DNA of 64,000 nucleotides, taken from positions 6,381,540 to 6,445,539 of the forward strand of contig NC_064042.1 in NCBI RefSeq assembly GCF_932526225.1, written 5' to 3'. Position numbers and translations under genes: made by a program. The notes under the pieces are model-generated. The model was not told the DNA's origin. It saw only the letters and a program-made list of their open reading frames with translations, and did not search any database. The stretch is from Nematostella vectensis. Its lineage: Eukaryota > Cnidaria > Anthozoa > Actiniaria > Edwardsiidae. Shown here piece after piece: positions 44,001 through 56,000 of this stretch (position 1 is its first letter; the number at the start of each line of letters is the position of its first letter).

Positions 44001-47000
44001 CGTGTTGGACGGATTAGGGGAACGCTGTCTGTATCATGACACGGACAGCGTCATTTTCTTACATCGCCCTGGAGAGTGGAAACCACCCCTCGGGGATTAT
44101 CTAGGAGACCTGACGAGCGAGTTGGAGCCAGGAGACTTTATCGATCGTTATTCGTCCACGGGGCCCAAGAGTTACGGGTAAACCACGCAACAGGGCCATT
44201 CCACGTGTAAAGTGAAGGGACTTTACATCAACCTTCGCACGGCTGATATCGTGAACCTGACCGCCATGTTGGAACTCTTGCGCGTTGAAGGTGCAGTGGC
44301 GGAAGAGCGTCACGTTACTCTCCCTAACACCATTCAGCGCAATGTGCACGACAGAACTCTACACACGGTGCCGGCGCACAAGACATTTCGTGCCGTGTAC
44401 AACAAACGCGTGCGACGCGGCATGCGCACTTACCCTTATGGTTATTTTAAGTTGTAAAAATTAAAGAGAGATATAGATTAATAAAAAGCCTTCTTTTCTG
44501 TGGTAGTAGGTTGTTTTTTTGTATATAAATATGGTGAGGGGCGGTAGGGAAGGAATCACTTGTAGCATGGGTTGCTTTGGTTCGGATCCTCTTCAACCGC
44601 TTTTCGATTGTCGTACGGCGTGGGAACGTTTACGGTGTCTCTTTGCGTGTTGCGGGGGACGAATCGAAATTCATTCATCGCAACTCGATGGCGCCCCAGC
44701 CCCACCCTCTCCCACGCCCACCATCATCCGTGCGCGAAAAAAAGAAGAGTATGAAGAAGAAGACGACGATGACTCAGAAGACGATCGATAGTCTTCTTCG
44801 CCCAATTTATTACGATCCGAATCATCCGGCACCCTTGGGGGGAGTGGACAAATTAGTCCGAGCGGTACGTTCCAAAGGAGTGCGTCGTGCCCAAGTGAGT
44901 TCGTGGCTTCGGAGCCAGCCCACCTACACGCTCCATAAACCGTACCGTCGTTGCTACCCACGCCAACGGCTGGTGGTGAATGGTATGGACGAACAATGGC
45001 AAGCGGATCTGTGTAACATGCAAGCGTTACGCTCGTACAATGACGGGTACAACTACTTACTCACCGTGATTGACGTGTTGAGCAAGTACGCTTGGGTGGT
45101 CCCTCTCAAGGACAAGACGGGCAAACGGCTCGTCGAGGCGTTTGAGTTGATTTTCGAGGGTGGGCGCCAGCCAGAAAAACTTCAAACGGACGATGGCGCC
45201 GAGTTCAAGAATCGAGTCTTCCAGGCGTTTCTCAAATCCAAAGGGATCCAACACTTTTCCACGCAAAGTGAATTGAAAGCTTCTGTGGTCGAACGATTCA
45301 ATCGCACTCTCAAGACCTGGATGTGGCGTTGGTTTACGCACAAGGAGACACGCCGTTACGTGTTACCGCAATTGGTGCACAATTACAATCACTCGTACCA
45401 TCGTAGCATCCGACGTGCTCCTGCGGACGTGGTCACGTACGACGATGCTCAGGAGGTGTGGGCTATCTTGTACGGGAAGAAAAGACCGGAAGACCCAAAG
45501 AAGAAGAAGAGAGCTCCACCCAAATTTAACGTGGGGGATAGGGTGCGGATCAGTAAAGTCAAACACGTCTTTGCCAAAGGGTACATTCCCAATTGGACCG
45601 AAGAAGTGTTTACGGTAGGTCAGCGATACAACAACACGAATCAGAAGAACTACGCGTACCGACTTCGCGAGTACGATGGAACGTGGTTAGAGGGGCGGTT
45701 TTACAAACCCGAATTGCAACACGTCAGTCTCCACGAGTAACGGGATCTGTTTCGCATCGAACGGGTAATCAGGACGCGAGGGAAGGGACGGAACGAAGAG
45801 TATTTCGTGCAATGGCGTGGTTGGCATGATAAGTACAACAGTTGGGTGTCTGCTCAACAAGTGCATAAAATCTTATGATCCACGTGGCCTGCACCCAGTT
45901 GTTTCGTGCACCATCATTTCCACCAACATCATTTCCACGTGACGTTACCCAGCAATGCCATTCAAGACGCCTAAATCCGGCAATACCATTAACGATTTTT
46001 CCATACGCACGCCAAAGACACTGGATTTGCGTGAGGGGCAGTGGGAAGTGGCCTTGCTGTCGTTGATTTACCCTTACACGTAGACAAAGTTCCTACCACG
46101 AGATCATGATATCTGGATCTACCCCAACGCACGCGTCCCCGTCGAAAAAATTGATGACAAATGGACGTATATCAAGCTGGACGACTTCAAAGTCCCGAAA
46201 TGGCACGAAGTTGCCTTCAATCTCAAGAAGGTTATCGATCATTTCAACAAGGATCGAGCAACCGTGATACAGCAACTCGGACGAGGGGTATAGGATGTGG
46301 ACATAACGATAAACACTACATCGAAAAAGATCACCATCAAGATCGGGAAAGACGTTCAACTCCTCCTACGTCCACGAGTAGCCAAGGCTTTAGGATTCAA
46401 GCAATGGATTTCGGGGGAATGGACCATGCGACTGCACCCTGATGATAATTCTTCCACCTGACTATCAGTTTGGCCAAGTTGAAATACATAAGGCTCTGGA
46501 GAATTGGGTACCCTTGAGCTACGACGACCTGAGCCAATTCCCAGGCTCCGAGGATTTCAACCCACCACTAGTTCGTCCCTATGCCTCCAAGGAGACTGAT
46601 ATGGCCATCGAAGAACTACACCCCTTTCAAGACATGTACGTGTACTCGAACATGTCCGAGGGCAATCTCGTCATGGGAAGCGAGTATAATAATCTCCTAC
46701 GAGTGCTATCGCCTGAAGGAAACTATGGTGAAGCTGTTGAGCGAAATTTTATCAATCCTTATTATTTCCCGATATAACCTTCTATATAACCGACGATGAA
46801 GGAGAACCCATCTCATTTCAGTCTGGTGCCGTGGTGGGGACATTACACTATCGATGCGTTCGATTCGCCTGACGATGACTGCCCCACGAGAGTATATTCT
46901 CACCTTATCTAGCTCAGACAGAGAAAAAAGCAGAGAACACTCAGGAAGGCAACTCCCATGGCACCCTTTTTAAAAAAACGAAAAAGACAATGTGCTGTTA

Positions 47001-50000
47001 TGTGCAACATTCTCTCTTTAATAACAATAAAATGTTTTTACAAAAAACCATAACGTGGTTTTTCTTATGTTCTTTTTACACAGTAGTCTCAAAATGGTAT
47101 GAAGGTCTACTATACAATCTTTGTTTCTCCTTTAGCCACTTGCCAAACAAATAGACTTCGGCTCTAGGGCAATGCACGGGGGTGGGCTCGGGTTGGTAAA
47201 AGTGATACCCACAAGTCTTAGCACTAATGTCCCATAAAAAGTTCATATGAGGTGTAATAGAGTCATAATATGCCCATAATGCTTCGTATTTGGGGCAGCC
47301 ATACAGTTCCAAATTAAGGTGGGGAATACCAAGCTCTTGCAGCACCTTGCGCTCACAGTCTCCTCCCTTGTTCATTTCTCTCACCCACTCCGACACTTCC
47401 CAACATAACAGGAAAAGGGAGATGCGAACACTCACGAAAAAAAAAAAACCCGAACGAGCACCCTCGGGTAAAAGAAACAAGAGCTTCCTTCCACATCGGT
47501 GGATGGACACTATGGAAAAACAAGAGCGAAACCTCGCTATTTATCACGAGTTTCTACCAATAGAAAGCGCTCCTTACCATGACGTCATCCTTTTTAGAAC
47601 AGTATAAAATCAGAACACCAGCTCACACTCTCTCACAAGCCGCCATGAACAACAACATGGTTGAACATATGACTTGTATGATCTGTTGTGAAGGAGATGA
47701 CGAACTCATGGAACTACTCCCCTGCTGTAAGCAACCCTGTCATTACCCCTGTTTCTGGAAATAGATACACGCTCACCAAACACCACAGGAATCCTGTCCA
47801 CACTGCCGAGATGTGTACCACCCATGGTGCCGAGAAATGGTCCTGTGGATAGCCAGTGATTTTACCCACAAGAACAAAAATCTCCCCGCTGACCAAATTG
47901 TCCTCGAAGAAAAATGAAAGGCTCAATCGGCCATAAACCGCTACAAACAATTCATGAAAATTTACCCTGCCAACCACAAGGACCCCTTCTACATTGGGGT
48001 GATGTGCGATCGATGTAGCCACAAGGCCATCAGAAAAAGCGACAGGGAGAACAGACACGACATGGAACTCTCCCTCCTACTCACCCCTCGCAACTCTTCC
48101 AAAAGGTCAGCTTATGATAACGAAAACATTACCCACTATGGATTCTGGCTATGGCTACGAGACGACAACGATGATTACCATTGGACTGTCGAAAACGTCA
48201 TCCCACCCCCTCCCTCTTAAGAACACGTTGAACGAGAAATCTACGAATTGGGGCGCGACGAGTACATGCGTAATCTTCGAGAATCGCTCACTCATCGAAA
48301 CACACCTCCCCCACCAGACTACGTGCAGGCCCATCGGCGAGCATGCCTTGCCTGGTACTACTACGATAACGAAAACTGGGACTGGGAATCCGATAACCAA
48401 TACGATAACGACAACCCCCCACCACCTCCCCCCGTAGGACACTCACTACGAGATGAGTACGAACGAGACCCACTCGCTTGGAATCCTAATCATCATGCTC
48501 ATCACCGAAACATCAACAACATCAACTACGAAAGTGACGACAGCGATACGAACATGCTCTCCGACCTCGATGATGAAAGCGATGAAGAAGAAGAAGAAGT
48601 CAATCGAGACGCCCCCACACCTCCCACCCCTCATCCTCCTCTACCAGTCATCCAACTCAACCCTCCAGCTCAACCCCTAGAACGGTCTCTCGATGATTGC
48701 TACAGAGTCCTAATAAGAGCTCTAGAACAAGCGCTCCCACTGGTAAAAAGCAACCCCCTCTCCCTCAACATCTCCGAACGCATCCTGAATGTCATTCGAA
48801 GAATGAACCTACGACGACTGAACGGTATGCAAACAGGCTCACTGGCACTACGCGTCTTTGCTTCTCTACAATCCTTTGCCTACTTCCGGTACATGTTGCG
48901 GCACAGGGAAGAACTATACACTTTTGTACAAGCCGCTGAAGCCGAGAATAACAGGAGTAGCTCATCGCAACCACCCCCCTCCCAAAATCAGACTACTGCT
49001 TCTACTACTACCACCACCACCACAGGTAACCCAACACCACCCCAAGAACAGTCTGCTACCACAGGTAACCCAACACCTTCACCAAGTCATAATGACCTAA
49101 GGCTAATCATCCACGTAGAAGGCAGACGCGAACTCGAAGTACCTGCCATTGACTTTTCTAACATTCTATGGGAACGCTAAGAACACTACCATAGATACTT
49201 GATAAATAACGTACTTTTTATGTATCCATGTTGTTTCTTTTAATAAAATAGATTTTACTCTAAATATGGTGTGGACTGTTTACGTCACTTCCGCCCTATC
49301 AAATTCCACCAATCATCAGCCTCCCCCTCCCCACGCCAAAGTTCATAGGTCAAGGGCCCAAGTCCAAAATCCATCCGTGACGTCACTTCCGCCCGATATA
49401 TTCCAACCAATCACCACCCCTCCCCCTAAAGTCCAAAGGTCAGAGGCCCAAGTCCAAAGTCCACCCGTGACGTCACTTCCGCCCGATATATTCGGACCAA
49501 TCACAGCGCGCCATTCCCAACAACCAATCAGAATGCGCCACGACCGCGCGGCCGGGGGACTGGGATCCACCCGATATACTTACTTTACTACTTATACTGG
49601 ACGGCTTATTCAAGGGCGTTAGAAGATAGCAAAGTGGATTGTCTCATATGAATACGAATATGAATCTCTTTTTTCTAGATAATTAAAATGCATGAATATA
49701 TTAACGTTACCTAATGGATATCAGATCAAATTATTCAATCTGTATTCCATTCAAGGTTTAAATCTCTCAGGATCTCAGATGATTGATTATTTTCTATCCC
49801 ATAGAGCCAGTCAGCATCACTGATTTTCCAGCTTCTATCCTCGTCGCCAACGGCTCAATGGCCACTCTGAACTGCTCGGCATCAGGTGACGGTGCCATCA
49901 ACATCACCATCACTAAGCAAGGCAGTAGCCAGGCGTGGGGTGGAGGCGTGGTCACATTCTCCCCCGTATCCGCGGCAGACCAGGCCTGGTACACCTGTAC

Positions 50001-53000
50001 CGCCAGGGAAGGAGCCAGCGAGTGCCCAGCGGTTACCAAGCATGCTGTTGTCATGGTTACTGGTATGTAGGCACGACCTTTGAAAGTTTTGTTTAAAGTG
50101 TTATTTTTATCATCAAGTTATTGGCTACATATTCTCAAAAAGTGAAAGTGTACAAAACACTGTTTTCAACAGTCGATCTGCGGCTCTTCTTTTTCGATGT
50201 TTATTTTGAAGTTTACGCTGCAAAATTTGCATACATTCGCCCTTTAGAACGCAGTGGCCGATCCCAGGGCCATTTCCCGCCGACCCAAATGACAGAAAAG
50301 AAATAGTGCCCTGGGAACGAAGTTGAACGAATAGGTTCGAGGAATTCTAGAAACGAGTGATTCGCCATAGTCCAGAGCCGTGGCATGCCATGTAAGATTG
50401 AGGGGAGCAATACAGAAACCTTAACAAAATATTGGGGGGGGGGGGCACAGTCACGCTCCTACTGTTCATTTCCTTATATATATTCTTTAAATATTGGTAG
50501 AATCAAAAAGCCCAAACTGTCGTGATCTCGTATCAGAACAATGAATACAATACACCAAAAAATGTATTGTATTTTTAAATATTGGGGGCACATGCCCCCA
50601 ATTCCCAAACCCCTGCTACGTCCCTGCAGTCTTAGTCAGCTAAAGACGGTTTTGAGTCCCTGAAAGTGATACTGTCTCGATACTGGCGCCCGTTTCTCGA
50701 AACACACCCGAGAATTCTCGGGCCCGAATTTTGCATTTTTGCCCAAAATTTCGAATGTTTTCCTTTTTGAGAACCGCTTCCATGTTTTAGAACAGTTTGA
50801 ACTTCTCTTGGTTCCTATTTCAAATGATTACGCTCAATAGGGCTATTTTCGAAGTTTTGCTTAAGCCAGAAAGTTACCCGAAAAGTGTCGGGTGACTGTG
50901 TGGTTCCGAGAACTTTCTTAATATTTAAAAGCCATGTGAATTTCGGGCCCGAGTAGTTCGGGGAAGATCAAAATCTATAAATCTATAAGATAATCATCCT
51001 TTACATGAATCTTTGTGGTAAAATACGATGTTTGACTATATTTCAACACATTTAGATACCATAAAGTTTATTGAAATTAGACAGCTTTTCAAATTTAAAG
51101 AATAAATCGTTTTTGTGCCCGAGAATTCTCGGGTGTTTTGAGAAACGAGTCATGTCAAAAGCCGGAATAATCCCAATACGTGTCAGAATCAGTTGCAGAG
51201 CTTGATTTTGTTTATTATCAGGACTCCCAGCGCCCAACACGAGCCTTAACGTGAAGTCACCAACCACGTGTCTATGGGACGTCATGGAGCTGAAATGTGC
51301 AAGCACGGCGCTGTCTGTGGAGCAGTACATTCTAGAAACATCTGGTATGGAGCAGATGACTAGTTTGACCGGCGACTTCCGCGTCACCCTCACCGAACCG
51401 GGCAACAAGGCATACCGCTGCCATCCCTTTGTGAGGGGGATTAAGTTGCCCAATGCTACGGTAGTCGTCAATGTGCCAGGTTAGTATGTATTAAATAGAA
51501 AGATTTGAATTAATTTCATAGGTTTCAAGAAGAGTGGGGCCCCAATAATATGCTCATTCTTAGCTTGAACTAAATTTGAGCCATAGAGACACTATTTCAA
51601 TTCGATTGGATTTTGGCATAAACTAAACTCCTTGTTTAAAGGCTAGGCGGTGTAATCTCTTTTTTTTTTCCTTGGAATGAAATGGAAAAAAAGAATCACA
51701 CGCAGAAAATTTCCCACATCGTTTGTCTGCATCGTTTGCACACGTGAGAAAGTATTGGTTTTGGAAAACATTTTGTAAAATAATAAGAGGCGCAAGAATT
51801 CAAGATAGTGTCCATAACCTGTTTTTCAGACGTCATGGCCTCTTCTCAAATCGCCCAAATCGTAACGGAAGGTTCAAACGTGACGTTAGAGTGTGACGCC
51901 GGCATCAACAAGACAGTCTCATGGAGAAAAGTCGGACAAGCCAAATACCCGGTAGGAGGTACCCGGAAATTCGCCCCGGTCACGCTTGCAGATGGGGGAT
52001 TGTACCATTGCGTGACCGAGCACGCGCGCGAGTGTGCCGCCCTTGCCACCAAAACCGTCAACATTCAAGTCAATTGTAAGTAAAATTTAATCATTTGATC
52101 AAGAGCTTATGTTCTTTTCCCCTGTAAAGTTTATTGTAAACCACCCTTCTGATACTACTGCCACACTCAGGTTCACTTTTTCTTCTCTCGACAGCATTTG
52201 ATTGAATTTTTTTACCGGATAAATACTAACTCCTTTTTTTTCTTTCTAAAGCTATCGGTTCAGTACCTCCCAACATTACAACTAGCTTTAGAAACATGAT
52301 TTTCAAAGAAAACGCCACAGTTCGCCTAACATGTCAAGCCACTGGAAATCCAGCACCGGACGTGTACTGGACTAAGAACCGACGGAGGATCGGAGGTGGC
52401 AACACGCTTGAGCTCAAGGCTTCAGCTGATAACATGGGCGTGTACGAGTGCGTAGCGGCAAATGGCGCGGCGCCAGACGCCAAAGCCTCGGTAACACTCG
52501 AGCTTCACGTACCCGGTAAGCATGGGAGTAGTTAGGGAGGGTTGTAGCTAGTCAGGGGTATAGCTAGGGAGGGGAGTAGCTAAGGAGGGGAGTAGCTATG
52601 GAAGGGAGTAGCTAGGGAGGGAGTAGCTATGGAGGGGAGTAGCTAGGGAGGGGAGTAGCTAGGGAGGGAAGTAGCTAGGGAGGGGAGTAGCTATGGAGGG
52701 GTGGTAGCTATGGATGGGAGTAGCTTTGGAGGGGGCGTAGCTAGGGAGGGTAGTAGCTAGAGAAGGGTGTAGCTATGGAGGGGAGTAGCTAGGAAGGGGA
52801 GTAGCTAGGGAGGGGAGTAGCTAGGGAGGGGAGTAGCTAGGGAGGGAAGTAGCTAGGGAGGGGAGTAGCTATAGAGGGGTGGTAGCTATGGATGGGAGTA
52901 GCTTTGGAGGGGGCGTAGCTAGGGAGGGTAGTAGCTAGAGAAGGGTGTAGCTATGGAGGGGAGTAGCTAGGGAGGGGAGTAGCTAGGGAGGGGAGTAGCT

Positions 53001-56000
53001 AGGGAGGGGAGTAGCTAGGGAGGGGAGTAGCTAGGGAGGTGAGTTTCTAGGGAGGGGAGTAGCTAGAGAGGGAAGTAGCTAGGGAGGGGAGTAGCTAGGG
53101 AGGGGAGTAGCTAGGGAGGGGAGTAGCTAGGGAGGGGAGTAGCTAGGGAGAGGAGTAGCTAGGGAGAGGAGTAGCTAGGGAGGGGTGTAGCTATGAAGGG
53201 GTGTAGCTAGGGAGGGGAGTAGCTATGGAGGGGTGTAGCTATGGAGGGGTGTAGCTAGGGAGGGGAGTAGCTAGGGAGGGGAGTAGCTATGGAGGGGAGA
53301 AGCTATGGAGGGGTGTAGCTATGAAGGGGTGTAGCTAGGAAGGTGAGTTTCTAGGGAGGGGAGTAGCTAGAGAGGGAAGTAGCTAGGGAGGGGAGTAGCT
53401 AGGGAGGGGAGTAGCTAGGGAGGGGAGTAGCTAGGGAGGGGAGTAGCTATGGAGGGGAGAAGCTATGGAGGGGGTGTAGCTATGAAGGGGTGTAGCTAGG
53501 GAGGTGAGTTTCTAGGGAGGGGAGTAGCTAGAGAGGGAAGTAGCTAGGGAGGGGAGTAGCTAGGAAGGGGAGTAGCTAGGGAGGGGAGTAGCTAGGGAGG
53601 GGAGTAGCTAGGGAGAGGAGTAGCTAGGGAGAGGAGTAGCTAGGGAGGGGAGTAGCTAGGGAGGGAGTAGCTAGGGAGGGGAGTAGCTATGGAGGGGTGT
53701 AGCTAGGAAGGGGAGTAGCTAGAGAGGGAGTAGCTATGGAGGGGAGTAGCTAGGGAGGGAGTAGCTAGGGAGGGGAGTAGCTAGGGAGGGAAGGAGCTCG
53801 GTAGGGTAGTAGCTAGAGAGGGGTGTAGCTAGGGAGGGGAGTAGCAAGGGAGGGGTGTAGCTATGGAGGGGAGTAGCTAGGGAGGGGTGTAGCTAGGGAG
53901 GGGTGTAGCTATGGAGGGGAGTAGCCAGGGAGGGGAGTAGCTTGGGAGGGGTGTAGCTAGGGAGGGGAGTAGCTAGGGAGGGGAGTAGCTAGGGAGGGGA
54001 GTAGCTAGGGAGGGGAGTAGCTAGGGAAGGGAGTAGCTAGGGAGGGGAGTAGCTAGGGAAGGGAGTAGCTAGGGAGGGAGTAGCTAGGGAGGGGGGTAGC
54101 TAGGGAAGGGAGTAGCTAGGGAGGGAGTAGCTAGGGAGGGGAGTAGCTAGGGAGGGGAGTAGCTATGGAGGGGTGTAGCTATGGAAGGGTGTAGCTAGGA
54201 AGGGGAGTAGCTAGGGAGGGAGTAGCTATGGAGGGGAGTAGCTAGGGAGGGGAGTAGCTATGGAGGGAAGTAGCTAGGGAGGGGTGTAGCTATGGAGGGG
54301 AGTAGCTAGGAAGGGGAGTAGCTAGGAAGGGGGCGTAGCTAGGGAGGGTGTAGCTAGGGAGGGGAGAAGCTAGGGAGGGGAGTAGCTAGGTAGGGTAGTA
54401 GCTAGAGAGGGGTGTAGCTAGGGAGGGGAGTAGCTAGGGAGGGGTGTAGCTAGGGAGGGGAGTAGCTATGGAGGGGAGTAGCTAGGGAGGCGAGTAGCTA
54501 GGGAAGGGAGTAGCTTGGGAGGGGTGTAGCTAGGGAGGGGTGTAGCTAGGGAGGGGAGTAGCTAGGGAGTAGGGAGGGAGGGGAGTAGCTAGGGAGGGGT
54601 GTAGCTATGGAGAAGAGTAGCTAGGGAAGGGTGTAGCTAGGGAGGGGAGTAGCTATGGAGGGTGTAGCTAGGGAGGGGAGTAGCTAGGGAGGGGAGTAGC
54701 TAGGGAGGGGTGTAGCTAGGGAGGGGAGTAGCTAGGGAGGGGTGTAGCTATGGAGGGGAGTAGCTATGGAGGGGAGAAGCTAGGGAGGGGAGTAGCTAGG
54801 GAGGGGAGTAGCTAGGGAGGGGAGTAGATAGGGAGGGGTGTAGCTATGGAGGGGAGTAGCTAGGGAGGGGTGTAGCTAGGGAGGGGAATAGCTAGGGAGG
54901 GGAGTAACTAGGGAGGGGAGTAGCTAGGGAGGGGTGTAGCTATGGAAGGGTGTAGCTAGGAAGGGGAGTAGCTAGGGAGGGAGTAGCTATGGAGGGGAGT
55001 AGCTATGGAGGGAAGTAGCTAGGGAGGGGTGTAGCTATGGAGGGGAGTAGCTATGAAGGGGAGTAGCTAGGAAGGGGGCGTAGCTAGGGAGGGTGTAGCT
55101 AGGGAGGGGAGTAGCTAGGGAGAGGAGTAGCTAGGTAGGGTAGTAGCTAGAGAGGGGTGTAGCTATGGAGGGGAGTAGCTAGGAAGGGGAGTAGCTAGGG
55201 AGGGGAGTAGCTAGGGAGGGGAGTAGCTAGGGAGGGAAGTAGCTAGGGAGGGGAGTAGCTATGGAGGGGTGGTAGCTATGGATGGGAGTAGCTTTGGAGG
55301 GGGCGTAGCTAGGGAGGGTAGTAGCTAGAGAAGGGTGTAGCTATGGAGGGGAGTAGCTAGGGAGGGGAGTAGCTAGGGAGGGGAGTAGCTAGGGAGGGGA
55401 GTAGCTAGGGAGGGGAGTAGCTAGGGAGGTGAGTTTCTAGGGAGGGGAGTAGCTAGAGAGGGAAGTAGCTAGGGAGGGGAGTAGCTAGGGAGGGGAGTAG
55501 CTAGGGAGGGGAGTAGCTAGGGAGGGGAGTAGCTAGGGAGAGGAGTAGCTAGGGAGAGGAGTAGCTAGGGAGGGGTGTAGCTATGAAGGGGTGTAGCTAG
55601 GGAGGAAAGTAGCTATGGAGGGGTGTAGCTATGGAGGGGTGTAGCTAGGGAGGGGAGTAGCTAGGGAGGGGAGTAGCTATGGAGGGGAGAAGCTATGGAG
55701 GGGTGTAGCTATGAAGGGGTGTAGCTAGGGAGGTGAGTTTCTAGGGAGGGGAGTAGCTAGAGAGGGAAGTAGCTAGGGAGGGGAGTAGCTAGGGAGGGGA
55801 GTAGCTAGGGAGGGAAGTAGCTAGGGAGGGAAGTAGCTATGGAGGGGAGAAGCTATGGAGGGGGTGTAGCTATGAAGGGGTGTAGCTAGGGAGGTGAGTT
55901 TCTAGGGAGGGGAGTAGCTAGAGAGGGAAGTAGCTAGGGAGGGGAGTAGCTAGGAAGGGGAGTAGCTAGGGAGGGGAGTAGCTAGGGAGGGGAGTAGCTA

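Larger units (their letters stand above)
37870..49592. mobile_element. Polinton/Maverick element, 11.7 kb, degenerate
   Basis: Terminal inverted repeats start AGTAGTAAAGTAAGT and end with the complement. They are flanked by a perfect 6-bp direct repeat, TATACT, at 37864-37869 and 49593-49598. AG...CT ends, 6-bp target duplications, a retroviral-type integrase and a protein-primed-type family B DNA polymerase together define Polintons. Gene order: GRF/acidic genes (+), RING (-), PolB (+), integrase (+), virion-like protein (+), unknown (-), RING-long (+). Nearly every core gene is broken by stops or frameshifts. No major capsid protein, packaging ATPase or protease was recognised, and it is shorter than typical 15-20-kb elements. 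It sits inside intron 5 of the receptor gene. Confidence 0.95.

Noticed and set aside
41153-45566. Long minus-strand frames opposite PolB and the integrase
   Set aside because: They are antisense shadows of the plus-strand genes, whose conserved motifs fix the coding strand.
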